64,000 bases of DNA from Pseudevernia furfuracea (GCA_022315425.1 JAIUPT010000033.1:1488001-1552000); one strand, 5' to 3'. Counted from the first letter of the stretch, positions 46,479-56,703 are shown. A program made the numbers and translations. Notes: generated by a model not told the origin, from the letters alone.

Positions 46479-47958
46479 GGCTCGGGGAGCTTGGTGGTTG
46501 CACTGTCGGAGAGGATGCCAGCACTGCCAGCCACGGACCTATTCAAGAAAAGATGGTCTAATCGAAATAAGGCCTCACCCTATGCATCGATGCATAGATT
46601 CGCTGACCTTGGACTCGGGTTGATGATGGCCCATGTGGCACTGCTAAAGTCGTTAAGTTGGCTTCTACAGGATATATGTCCCCCCTCCCGCGTCACTATT
46701 TAGCATAGGCAATCAAAAGCTTTGGACGCGTTCTTTCCATGCTACCTCTCTCTCTACATACATTTCTGACTGGCAGTCCATAAGAAGAATAGAGGACAGC
46801 AGGTCCATTGCAAACAAACTTGTCGCCGAGGAGCAGGTGAGACAGACCTCTTGTCCTGATTTTCTGGTGTCTGTAATCAAATTCACGACTGACGCATTAC
46901 ACGTGGTAACCAGCGTCACGATCCGCCCGATAGTGAAGAGGTGCAAGAATTAAAGAAGGATCCCACGCTTCCTGTACGTACATTATGCCCCCATCATCAT
47001 CTCTTGTAGCTCACCACATCCCCCCCTTTTTTACCCGTCCAAACTACGGAGTTAGAGACGGTTTGTCGAGTCTGACATATCACTCCACACACAAAGGCCG
47101 GAATGCACGGACACAAGCCGGGAAAAGGAGCTACCATCGACGCGGAGATCAAGGCAGAGGAAGATGCCGAGATGGAGAAGAAGGGGCCGTTTGGAGGCAC
47201 ATGGGCACGCGCATCATCATTAGTCAAGATGAGGGCATCGTCGTGGTGGTGGTGGTGGCACCAGTGGTCTTGTGCAATCTTTGAGGCTACCCCAGGCTTC
47301 CACCCTTTCGTGCTTCCCGAAGCTAAGGCTGTTTTTACAATATCTCTTTCGGCCCCGATTCCCTCTTCTCTTCATCCACGCCATTACCCATTGGCCTTTG
47401 TCCTTCGAAGGCCAGAGTTCATCCTCGTTTTCGATATCTCCAACACCTTCCGTCAACTACCCTCACCGACCTGTCTCTCTCCTCTCCCTAGTCCTACATA
47501 CCCTCTCACACTTCCTCTTCAAATCCCTTTGTACGTAGTTCGATGAGCATGACCCAGCCCTGCAGAAATGGGAGTAAAGTGGATGGGCACAAGACGTTTT
47601 TGTTGGATTTCCACACGCTAGGTCAGGCAGTTCTTAGTCTCAACGAACGATCCTTCTCGGTCAACCGGATCAATTGATGAAAAGAGGAGATTGGACGATA
47701 CTGTCATGCGCACGGCACGTCAAAAGAAAATGGAACCTTAGGTGAGCGATTGAACGAGCACATTCAGTCCATGATAGGCACCTCGGACCGGCGCAATTCG
47801 AGGGCACATCACCAAGCAAGCATGTGGAGGCTAGCTAGCGTGAATGGATTAAATATTAAGACTTAAGATCACAATAACCCTATAAGTCTGTACCTTCGTA
47901 TATACCATGATCATTCATATAGACCGATGAATCTTTCCGACGATCCGATAACGTTCCC
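46479..47958. other. Mostly non-coding
   Basis: A short plausible start, MHGHKPGKGATIDAEIKAEE, at 47103 on the plus strand opens a 147-codon frame whose second half is low-complexity and probably not coding. It may be the first exon of a small gene. I see nothing else. Confidence 0.3.
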
Positions 47959-48095
47959 CTAGACACCCGGTGTATCAAAGTCCGGCAACACCTTGATATA
48001 ATCGCTCAGGAGGTCCGGTGCCTTGAGTCCTTCTTCCCAGCGTATCGATATCTGGTTGATGTGTCTTTGTCGCCCGTACACCCACCCACCAACCA
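47959..48095 (-). pseudogene. C-terminal gene fragment next to the 5S rRNA gene
   Basis: A 45-codon open end reads NQISIRWEEGLKAPDLLSDY and finishes VLPDFDTPGV-stop. It looks like the last exon of a protein whose upstream part is absent because the 5S gene and transposon follow. Family unknown. Confidence 0.3.
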
Positions 48096-48142
48096 GAAAA
48101 AATGGCACCGCGAAAAAAAAACTGACTAGAAAAAAACAAAAA

Positions 48143-48261
48143 ACATACAGCAGCTAGTATTCGCTGGTCGTCACCGACCCAACTACTAATTAGCCGATCT
48201 GAGGCTTATCTTTGGCTGAGCGGACGGGAAGCCGAGTTTTCAACAGTCTGTGGCCGTATGT
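48143..48261 (-). rRNA. 5S ribosomal RNA, 119 nt
   Basis: The minus strand reads ACATACGGCC at the 5' end and TGCTGTATGT at the 3' end, which pair over nine positions. The internal promoter/loop region GGTTAGTAGTTGGGTCGGTG-like and GACGACCAGCGAAT are the conserved fungal 5S sequences (here TAATTAGTAGTTGGGTCGG). A T-rich Pol III terminator follows at once (plus-strand A run 48129-48142). A few differences from the usual ascomycete sequence (loop AAAACTC, GAATAC) leave open that it is a diverged copy. Dispersed single 5S genes are normal in these fungi. Confidence 0.85.
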
Positions 48262-48439
48262 AAACAAATTATTTCTAAAACATATTATCAAATAACAAAT
48301 CTCAATTGAAGCAGATAGCCTTCCGCTATCGAGCCTCAACGCTTACTTTCACTATTACAGCAGCTGAAAATGGAAAAGGAGGAAGAGATACCCTAAGGCT
48401 CGGATCGGGATTGTACCGCGCGAAGAGAGAAAGCGTCTA

Positions 48440-49944
48440 CAACAGACTTTTCGCTTAATTAATAGCCACCCGCACGCACTTTCTACCACTATGAACTACT
48501 TTCTACTATTATTCAATAACCACTTGACTAAATGGCTTCAAATTTGAGACAGTAGTTATTTATATAGTAGTGTACAAGTTCTAGCCATAAAAATCATTGT
48601 CGCCTTTCGCATCCTTCACACGCTCCATTCTTGTACATAATTTTCCACACCACTTGTCCACCCTTTCCATGTCCAGATTTTTCCATTCATCGTCTCAGGC
48701 CTCAATTGTACGTTCCTTAGTTGTCGAGACGTATGGTCGCTTAGAAACCTTGCGCTTTAAATGGTACCAACATGGCTCAATTTGATTCAAATCCGGAGAA
48801 TTTGCAGGCCACGGGAGCACGGTGAGATGCGAAATTCTAAGAAGTTCCTCTTGTTGCCACGCATTATGACTTGGTGCACCGTCCTGAATCAGAAAACATT
48901 CCCCATACTTGGCAATCACTTCATGAATAAATGGGATTAATCGAGGCAATAACACGTATGTTTGATACCGATACCAATCAATGCCTCCTTTGGAGTTTTT
49001 ATTCCTCTCAAGCAGTACCCCTTCAGGCTTCGGAATGCGTTTGAGACGTCTACTTTTGGGTTTCTTAGCTTGCTCCGCTAGAAAATGTTCCTTGATAATC
49101 TGTTGTTGAGCCAGATAATCCGCATTTCGATCATTGAGATCCTCCTGGGCTTCGTGTCGTTCTGAAGCGGTCTCTTTATTGAACATGAAGCTGGGACCAA
49201 GCAATTCTGAGGTGTAACAGTCCCAGAACATCATTTTCGTATAGCCACGATACCGTACATTCAAACAGTCCTTGTGGTATGTCTCTTTCTTGAGTCGTGT
49301 GACCCAGATCTGCCCCCGAGTTTCCCCAACTCGAATGGATGTCTCGTCACTATGTATCATCATGTGTTCCTTTCTCCGAAGCTTCTTCAGTCATTCAATA
49401 GCAAATTGTAGTCGCTCTAGCTTCTGTTCCGGAGACAGCGGAGGCTTGTATCTAGGCGGATATCTACCATAACCCTCTCTTTTGAATGCTGCATTGATGG
49501 CTGTTGCGGAGGCCATGCACCCAATCTCACGTGCAATTGTGATTCATTTCTTGCGACGTTGGAATTGATTCTTTGTCGCATGTCTGATTAGACGTCGTCG
49601 AAGCCTGGTATTGATTGCCAAAGGTCGTCCGAACTGAGGGCGTCGTTGATGTGCTTTAGAAGATAATGGATCAATGTTTTCTTTCTCCGCGTCTCCAGCG
49701 CGATTTAAGACATTTCGCACTGTTTCTTTGTCACAGTCATACTTCTTCGCAAGCTGCCGGTTGAAGATATTGAAGTTGTTCTTGAGTTCTATCAGGGCTC
49801 CGCGTTTGGCCTCTGGAAGGTCTACTGCGCCTTTGGTACGTCCCATGATAATGTAGGTGTTTTGGTGATTTTGGTGGGAAAACGCGTTTTTCGCGTTTTT
49901 CGGGTAGGGCTGGAGTGGCTATTAATTAAACGAAAAGTCTGTTG
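48440..49944 (-). mobile_element. Complete Tc1/mariner-like element (1,505 bp)
   Basis: Terminal inverted repeats of 30 bp, CAACAGACTTTTCGCTTAAT... at 48440-48469 and its inverse at 49915-49944, differ at one position. TA dinucleotides flank both ends (48438-48439, 49945-49946). The element encloses a single transposase ORF on the minus strand. The near-identical ends suggest a fairly recent insertion. Confidence 0.9.
48581..49846 (-). CDS. Tc1/mariner-like transposase with three in-frame TGA codons
   Basis: One frame of 422 codons runs from ATG 49846 to TAG 48583-48581, with no frameshift and no internal TAA/TAG. The N-terminal helix-turn-helix (LKNNFNIFNRQLAKKYDCDK, ETVRNVLNRAG) precedes the DDE core: MIHSDETSIRVGETRG (first Asp), FLIQDGAPSHNAW (second), and ANSPDLNQIEPCWYHLK (third, D/E). 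TGA codons at 49544, 49391 and 48695 fall at the W of RRxxW-I-xIA, in FAIE-x-LKKL, and at the W of the AW-xxEW helix near the C-terminus. Under the standard code the protein would stop after ~100 residues. Confidence 0.85.
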
Positions 49945-49949
49945 TATGA

Positions 49950-50229
49950 GAGGATATGCGAAGAATGATGAGAGGAAAAAAATACTATGCCGCCTTCAGC
50001 TTTTTGGAAGACAAGAAACCGAATGGTAACCCATTTTGCCCGCGGAACAAGCCCCCCCCCCAGAATGACATGCCGTGATACATAATTGACGGTCACATGT
50101 CCTTACAGGCCACTAATGAATTGAATGGGGCGTCAACGGCTTCCCCAAAAGGGTTCTGCCCATGATGTCAAACGCTTGGATTCGCACCTCTTGGCTGCCG
50201 GATTTCGCAACAAGAGACACCAACCCAGG
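49950..50229. other. Intergenic
   Basis: No supported coding sequence; a poly-C run lies at 50052-50061. Confidence 0.35.
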
Positions 50230-50975
50230 AAGCCTACCGAGCATTACTTCGACAAGGCTGTTGTTCTTCGATGTAAACTTTGCTCTTTTGGGGGTCCGTG
50301 CATATGGGTCCTAGCAGAGGGAGGAGCTGTTGCCACTCAAGAGACTGGCAATGTGATAGGTCGACCGAATCGGCGTCGGCCCGTCCAGCACAGATAGCTG
50401 GAATTAACCGGGCGGAACAAACATGCGCGTTCGGAGGCGCCGTGATCGTACACGTGCTTCCCCCGCACGAGACGGCCGAAAACAAGAATGCGCTGACCCA
50501 TGCTGGTGCCGTGGGTGCTCGGCTCGGCGCCTAGAAGAGAAATGCGCATGTTCGCCGTGCTGCCCGAGGTGACGGTCATGGAGACCGTGGTATCGTAGGT
50601 TCAGTCCGTGTTCCGGATGGTGTAGCTAGGCTGCGGAAGGCCCGAGAGGAGATTAGGGCGGGACGGAAACTTCGACCCGATATTCTTTCGGGTTGACGTT
50701 GTTCTCGGGGTCGGAATCGGAGACCATGACGCGTTAGTCTTGGAGAAGGATGGATTCCGAGTGATACAGACGTGCGACGATGGTGGTGTTCATGATTGAG
50801 AAGCGCGAGCCCACCGGCTGACTGGGATCGTAGAGGAGGGCGTAGACACGCTATATTCCAAGCCTGAAACGGAGTAGCCAAGTTGATAGCAAGAGTTGAC
50901 GCATAATTGCACAATAAGATTTGAGTTATCAGGCTCCTACAGAGGAAGGACACGTCCATCGGCATTGTCGATGTA
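50230..50975 (-). pseudogene. C-terminal domain of a galactose/glyoxal-oxidase-like protein, broken
   Basis: Segments in two frames read ALLYDPSQPVGSRFSIMNTT, then ARLYHSESILL, SDPENNVNPKEYRVE, LLSGLPQPSYTIRNTD, VSMTVTSGSTANMRISLLGA and FSAVSCGGSTCTITAPPNAH, the order seen in fungal galactose-oxidase/DUF1929 proteins. Stops include TAA at 50734-50736 and TGA at 50601-50603; the latter follows NTD where a Trp would be expected. Several frame changes are needed and the kelch-propeller part is missing. Confidence 0.65.
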
Positions 50976-50982
50976 GCACCCC

Positions 50983-51870
50983 TTATACCGAGGGAAGGCC
51001 TCCCGCTGTCAAAGTGCTCGTAGTAGGTGCCGTGGAGGTTAGAAAAGGGATGGATGAAGCGATACTACTGATCGTCGATGAGGCCACTGATGACGAGATC
51101 GGAGAAGCGATGGATGATATTGTGTTACTAATTGCCGGGGAGGTCACTGATGATAGGGTCGAAGAAGCGATGGATGAAATTGTCTTACTGGTCGCCGAAG
51201 AGGCCACGGAGGATGAGGTAACTGAAGCGATCGATGATATTGTCTTACTGAGTGCCAAACAGGCCACTGCGAATGAGGTTACTGAAGTGATGGATGATAT
51301 TGTCTTATTGAGTGCCGAAGAAATCACGGAAGATAAGGCTGGAGAAGCGACAGATGATGTTATCTTTCTGGTCGCCGAAGAGGTCAATCTAGCTGAGATC
51401 TCTATGCTCATAATTGTTGAAGAGGCGACTTTGGCGGACGATGCGGCTTTAGATGACGCCTTTGTTGAAACGAGAGTCTTGAGTGACGACGATGTTGAAG
51501 AGGAAATCTTAGAGGTTGATGAGGCAACGGATAAAGGCGTCTTCGAGGACGCGATCTTAGAAGACGACGCTGTTGAAGAGAAAACCTTTGAAACAAATGG
51601 GGCGAGCGAAGAAGCTATCATAGAAGACGAGCTCTTGAGGGTTGAATGTGTTGATAAGTACCCAGTCGACGATGGTGACGTAGATGATGCGATTGTTGGC
51701 ATTGATGGAATTGGAGATGAAGTCTTCGTAGCAAAAGTGGCTGGAGGAACCCTTGTTGCAGCAGAGGACGATGGAGACGAGTTTTTCAGAATTGCTGTGG
51801 GGGAAATTGCTGCTGCTGATGGTTGAGAGGAGAGAACCGCCGAAGATTGAGCCGTTGAAGATAAGGCCAT
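50983..51870 (-). CDS. Ser-rich repetitive ORF (295 aa), probably stalk of the adjacent oxidase relic
   Basis: An ATG-initiated frame is almost entirely Ser/Ala/Thr/Ile. A ~60-nt repeat, protein unit SKTISSIASVTSSSVASSA, recurs at least five times between 51050 and 51410. There is no signal peptide. Immediately downstream on the same strand comes the oxidase C-terminal fragment, and Ser-rich stalks before such domains are common, so I read this as a remnant of the same gene. It could also be a chance frame over a repeat. Confidence 0.35.
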   Translation of the reverse strand: MALSSTAQSSAVLSSQPSAAAISPTAILKNSSPSSSAATRVPPATFATKTSSPIPSMPTIASSTSPSSTGYLSTHSTLKSSSSMIASSLAPFVSKVFSSTASSSKIASSKTPLSVASSTSKISSSTSSSLKTLVSTKASSKAASSAKVASSTIMSIEISARLTSSATRKITSSVASPALSSVISSALNKTISSITSVTSFAVACLALSKTISSIASVTSSSVASSATSKTISSIASSTLSSVTSPAISNTISSIASPISSSVASSTISSIASSIPFLTSTAPTTSTLTAGGLPSV

Positions 51871-52619
51871 GGAAGACGAATTACTGGGACGAAGCAGGTG
51901 GAGAAATGTGACGGGTTTGCTAATCGTTATTCATCATGGCTACCTTATTGCCCAGTAGCTCTAGCTCCCGCAGTGAAGTATCGGCTCAAGCGGGTGACAT
52001 AATTTCTTCACTCAGCTCAAGCTGGGACAAATCAACCATTGTTCACTCTTTGCATTCTCTTTTGCGGAGCAATCCATTCTCAATGTCCATTCGTATAAAC
52101 CAGTACGCAAATTTGTTCTATTAGCGCTCTTCGTTGCAAAGTTATCGAGGTGTGTAGGTTTTCCCCTCACTTAATGCATACAATGGCATTTAAGTTACTG
52201 CGTGGTACCGCATTACCTCTATATATAATCTTGACATCTTTCAACCCCGCGTACTCTACGCGTGCTCGGCCTGCCAACGACGATCAGCGTCACGATTGTC
52301 TAAGGTACGGGCCGAGTGCAGGGTTGGGAATCATGGGATCCCGACCCAGAATGCACTGGGCCAGCCCGAGAGGAGGCTTGTGAGCTGTAATGATATGCCG
52401 AAGTTTGGGGGTATTGAGGCTGTTACGGTTAGCGACAACTTCGTCGAAACAAGGAACCATGGAACAATATTGCAGGGTCAGAAACAGGTTCGAAGACCGT
52501 AATGTTGTTATGACATGAGGAGACAACAGCTTGCCGATAGGCTTGGAGAGAAAAACGTGGTGCTCTTATGTCTGCATAGCAGGGTAGCGATCATATATAC
52601 ACCGGTACCAATCACCGCG
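51871..52619. other. Intergenic
   Basis: No supported feature. Confidence 0.35.
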
Positions 52620-54142
52620 CTAAACCGCTAGAAGTAGTGGAGAAAATCCAGCATTATCTTCGGCATGAAGGTCGGCGCCGTAATTGAGCAAGTTTTTCAC
52701 CACCAGATCATAGCCCATGGAGACTGCCACATGTAATGGCGTTGTTCCGTCGTTATCTTTGGCATTCGTATCCACACCATGTTCTAGAAGCTCGTTAATT
52801 ACGCGGTCATAGCCGCACCACACCGCAAGATGTAGCGGTGTCGTTCCATTGATATCTTTGGGGTCGACATTCACAGTCTGATCAAGTAACATTCTCACCA
52901 CTTGACCAGAGCCCAGCGAGGCCGCTAGATGTAATGCTGTTGGCTCTGATGGTGTCGCAAATCCAGATCGTTTGGAAACCCCATGTTGCAGCAAGAGTCT
53001 TACCACGTCGTCGGTGCCTAAGCTAGCCGCAACATGGAGTACGGTCATCTTCGAAATAGCTTTGACAGCTTGTTCCCATTTCTCAAGATTCTGAACAGAT
53101 GGAAGTTTTCGTCGTACCAGGGTTTAATACGGGAGCCAACTTCATCGGGAACATAACAACTTTCAACTTGATCCAGACTTTCCATTTCATCTTCCGAGAC
53201 GGGCTTGCTCTCAGAAGAACTATTCTCCCTAGAAAACCCCGCTTGATCGATGTCAGTCCTTGAGATATGCTCAAGATCTTCAACAGGAGTAGGGCCCTCA
53301 GTATTGCCCTGTGTATCGTTCGGGCTGACTGGGATCGAAGAAGATTCTCCAAGGACATCAAAGTGGGAGGAAGAAGATTCTATCTCCTGTTCCTCCTCGT
53401 CGAAAAGGACCTCTTCTTCTGGGTCTGCTCCGTGGTCAAGAAGCAACCCCACTTTCGCTGCATCGTCGCTCCAGACCGCCATCTGCAACGCGGTCGCTTG
53501 TACTCCACCTCCCGAAGAACCCTTCATCTCAAAAATGCGCTCTCTGATAAAATGCTCTTTCCCAACCACCTTCTCTTCGCCAAGAAGTTTCAGTCCTGCC
53601 CCCCGTTCTCCAGTTCCCGTATTGACGTCGGCTCCATGGTCAAGTAAGATGCGCATCGTCAGCCGATCGTCTCCGGAGTCATCGTCTCCGAGGCCATCGT
53701 TGCCGAAGATCAGTGCAGCATGTAATGCGGTTATGGATGGCAGAGTGTGTTTCATCCTCCGGGCCTCTCGATTTGCACCAGCCGCAAGCAATATTCGCAT
53801 CATACCAAAGTCTTGTTCCATTGTGGCTAGCATGAGCGGTCTTCCCCAAAAGTTCTTTACGTCTCGCACTGAGCCATATGTGTCGATCTCTTCCCGCCAC
53901 GACGTATCCCAATTATCATCAGCCTCGATATCAGCTCCGTTATCTAGCAGGGTCCTTGCAACATCTTTATCGGAAATCCCCACAGCTCGATTCAGGGCAG
54001 TTGCTCCTTCGTCATCTGTAGCGTTCACGCCAATTCCTTTGGATAGTAAGTACTTCACCAATGCTGCAAGCCCAAGTTCAGACGCAAGGATGAGATCAGT
54101 GAAGCTTGAAGTCTGCGTTAAACTTTCACCGAATCTTTTCAC
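52620..54142 (-). pseudogene. Ankyrin-repeat gene, 5' end lost at a RIP-mutated repeat
   Basis: A 50-nt intron (53140-53091, GTTGGC...TTCAG) joins two open exons in phase: upstream 54142-53141 and downstream 53090-52620, for about 490 codons. Ankyrin units: LGLAALVKYLLSKGIGVNA, TALNRAVGISDKDVARTLLD, then after an acidic Ser-rich linker TVLHVAASLGTDDVVRLLL, TALHLAASLGSGQVVRMLL, TPLHLAVWCGYDRVINELL and TPLHVAVSMGYDLVVKNLL. The open frame at the 5' side has no ATG before the second repeat, and reads straight into the repeat at 54150-54490. A lost or distant first exon is likely. Without it the gene may be silent. Confidence 0.65.
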
Positions 54143-54144
54143 AC

Positions 54145-54500
54145 AAAGCCTCTTTCTAAATTCAAGTCTAAGCTTTCCAAGTCTAAGTCTAGACTTTCTT
54201 CTTCTTACGCTACTTTTATTTCAATATCTATCTTTTAATCTTTTTCGTAGTGATTAGATCAACAGAGACAGAGCGATCATTTATATTTTAAATATAAGAC
54301 TAAAGAAGAGACGACGGGATGACTAACGGGTCATTAATGCGTGTGAAAGATAAGTTTAAATTTGGGCGAAGTTTGTATAGCTTCAACATTGACTATTTGC
54401 GATATTTTAGTCATTGATATTTAACAATTATGAGAAGATGCTTACTATTATGCTATAGTACGAAAATCTACGCGACGATGCGTCGAACCTCCAGCGCCAC
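54145..54500. mobile_element. RIP-mutated copy of the inverted-repeat element found at 62653-63427
   Basis: Aligns to 63080-63410 over ~330 bp. Differences are almost all C-to-T or G-to-A in this copy: GCGCTGCTCCTG becomes ACGCTACTTTTA, GCAGCGGCC becomes GTAGTGATT. The shared core ATTAATGCGTGTGAAAG / ATTGATGCGTGTGAAAG and GACTATTTGCGATATTT are conserved. Only one terminal region is present. Confidence 0.7.
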
Positions 54501-55272
54501 ATAGAATCATCGGCCGGGTCGCTCAGCTTTGTACCGGCTGCTAAAGAGCTCTGTGTCCCCTCCGAGCGACTCTCGAATAGCTGCATAACTCGCCCGAGAC
54601 GCCACTCGAAATGCAGTCGCAAACCGAATGGCATCGGAGCTGGGCTGGAATAACCTTGGGCACCAGGATTGGTCTCTAATCATATCTTTACAGACTGATC
54701 AACAAGCAGTATCGAGTCAATAAGAGTTGCGCGTTGTGGGGGTGGCATGGAAGGCTACATGCCTAGACACACCTAACTCGCTTGAGTGACCGAGTGGGTG
54801 CGCCCCGACCCGCTGAGCTCTATTGGCTTGGCACCTCGACTCAACTTTACCAAAATCCTATCTCTCAGTCTCTCTCAAAAGACTCCCATCTGTTCCCAGA
54901 TATGGCCTTCTACCATTTAGGTCACCAGGTGGCTCCGAATCCTCTCTGGACACGCGACAGAAAATTGCGGTGCCATGAAATTCCCTCCGTTGATTACAGT
55001 GTAGAAGTATGCGGTCCTCCGTCAGCTGTAGCTACTCCATCTTGATGCATCATCGTGTACATGGTCAGGGAATTGAACTGGCTTTACAGAAGCTTTCTCC
55101 TTCCCCTGTGTGAATATCAATATTTTTTCAAATGGTTGAGCTTTCCAACCTCGAATTCCATCGGATATTACATCATGCTGACGCAAAATCGGATCGGATT
55201 TGCCAATCATCGCTTTATTCTGTTATCCTTGTTGAGTACTTTGACAAAAGTATTTACAGTGTCTCCATCTTC
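54501..55272. other. Intergenic, with a possible gene relic
   Basis: A 50-residue protein-like stretch on the minus strand (FGLRLHFEWRLGRVMQLF, then DDSMWRWRFD; ATG at 54634) abuts the RIP-mutated repeat and may be a severed first exon. The rest holds no gene. Confidence 0.3.
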
Positions 55273-56253
55273 ATGCGTCCATTTCGTTCTCTACTCAACA
55301 GCCTCATCTCCAACCTCTCAGCGGACATCTCACGCCTCCAGTCTTCCGCCATGGCCACCCCAAAGACCTCCCTCTCAACCAGCCGACCCCCCTCCACTCC
55401 TCCCGCCACCCTCTCCTCTTATGCAAATAAAGGCATCTCCCACCCATCGCATCTCGCTCCTCTTACTGGCGCGCAGAAGCAACTCTGCAAGGTGAAGCCC
55501 CTCACCATCAAAGTCAACGACGATCTCTACGGCACGGTCCCTGCCTTCCTCCACGTCCCACACAATTACAATTACCGCCGCGAACAAGCCGAGGGACGCG
55601 AGAAGATGGCCGCTATACTGTTGTCCGGTGCAGGGGGAGGCGTGGTGGGTCCATCGTCAATGTATCTATCGATGGCGGACAAGTTGGCGAGTCTAGACGG
55701 GGGCATCCCGGTCATGCGACTAGACTACCGTTATCCGGCGAGGAACAAATACTGTGTGGCGGATGTGCTGGCGGCCATGAATTACCTGGAGACTGGTTAC
55801 GGGCTCTCGAGATTCGTGCTCGTGGGTTGGTCGTTCGGCGGTGCGCCGGTATTTACGCTTGGGGGGAGCGATGAGAGGGTCGTTGGATGTGCGACTGTTG
55901 CGAGTCAGACTGCTGATACGGATGGGATACGGAGTGTAGCGCCGAGGCCTGTGCTCTTGATGCATGGGACTGGTGATAAGACTTTGCGATGTTCGTGTAG
56001 TCAGCGCTTGTATGATGAATATGGAACCAAGGGGGAGAGGGAGCTGAAGCTTTTCGAAGGAGACGATCATGCGTTGACGACGAATGCAGGGGAGGCCGAA
56101 ACAAGGCTTTGTGGGTTTGTGATGAAGTGTGCGGGCGTAGAAATGGGCGGGGCGGAGCAAGATCTGCTGAGAGAGGAACTGATTGGGGGGGAAGATAGGG
56201 TGGCGTTGATGAAGGAGGGTGGGGATTTGAAGGGTGGGGAGAATGTTGAGTAG
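55273..56253 (+). CDS. Alpha/beta hydrolase, dienelactone-hydrolase/acyl-esterase type (326 aa)
   Basis: A single exon. The start is taken at MRPFRSLLNSLISNL, which resembles a mitochondrial presequence; ATG 55351 (MATPKTSLSTS) and ATG 55132 are alternatives. Core: AAILLSGAGGGVVGP (oxyanion strand), VMRLDYRYPARN, the nucleophile elbow FVLVGWSFGGAPV (GWSFGG), RPVLLMHGTGDKT with the acid, and FEGDDHALTTNAGEAE with the catalytic His. This is the usual Ser-Asp-His order of KAIIS-like or alpha/beta-hydrolase esterases. The substrate is unknown. Confidence 0.85.
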   Translation: MRPFRSLLNSLISNLSADISRLQSSAMATPKTSLSTSRPPSTPPATLSSYANKGISHPSHLAPLTGAQKQLCKVKPLTIKVNDDLYGTVPAFLHVPHNYNYRREQAEGREKMAAILLSGAGGGVVGPSSMYLSMADKLASLDGGIPVMRLDYRYPARNKYCVADVLAAMNYLETGYGLSRFVLVGWSFGGAPVFTLGGSDERVVGCATVASQTADTDGIRSVAPRPVLLMHGTGDKTLRCSCSQRLYDEYGTKGERELKLFEGDDHALTTNAGEAETRLCGFVMKCAGVEMGGAEQDLLREELIGGEDRVALMKEGGDLKGGENVE

Positions 56254-56451
56254 GAGACTTCTTGAAGTAGGTAAAGTTCAATCCCAGAATTCCGATGTTT
56301 AAGCTTGATACCTTATGTTATGCTTACCTCAGATACCTTAGATGTAAGTGTGTCGGATATGAAAGACATTCTTCCTTTGTAAGGTAGATCAACTAGGATC
56401 TATCTTGGCGGAACGGACACGGCGCCTCGAAGGAATGCACCAAAGGGTCAC
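56254..56451. other. Intergenic
   Basis: Short convergent spacer, nothing recognised. Confidence 0.3.
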
Positions 56452-56703
56452 TCAAAGTATGGGTATGGGAAGACCTTCATTTGCAACATTGGTGAAGACA
56501 GCGTTATTGTCTGAGTCTACATAGCTACCATCTGGCTGTCTCCACATCTTAAGCTCATACAACTTCACACCTGACCTCCAGCTCTTCTTAGCTGTGCCGT
56601 GCCTTGCAAATAGGGAATGTAGATCGTGGTAGTAGGAAGACTGGAAGCCACTTGTCTTAAGTGCTGCAAGGTGAGGGAAGGCAAGCTGTTCATGGGTGGT
56701 CAT
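56452..56703 (-). CDS. Small uncharacterised protein (83 aa)
   Basis: An ATG-initiated frame: MTTHEQLAFPHLAALKTSGF, SSYYHDLHSLFARHG, then YELKMWRQPDGSYVDSDNNA. It is well-formed and hydrophilic with no signal peptide. I do not recognise a family; it might be a conserved small fungal protein or a leftover end of a larger gene. Confidence 0.4.
   Translation of the reverse strand: MTTHEQLAFPHLAALKTSGFQSSYYHDLHSLFARHGTAKKSWRSGVKLYELKMWRQPDGSYVDSDNNAVFTNVANEGLPIPIL

Noticed and set aside
50921..51826. 301-codon acidic plus-strand ORF
   Set aside because: It is the complementary reading of the Ser-rich repeat array; its Glu/Asp/Val composition follows from the repeat, with no domain.
53250..54257. 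335-codon plus-strand ORF over the ankyrin gene
   Set aside because: It is antisense to clear ankyrin repeats; the Ser-rich content is a frame artefact.
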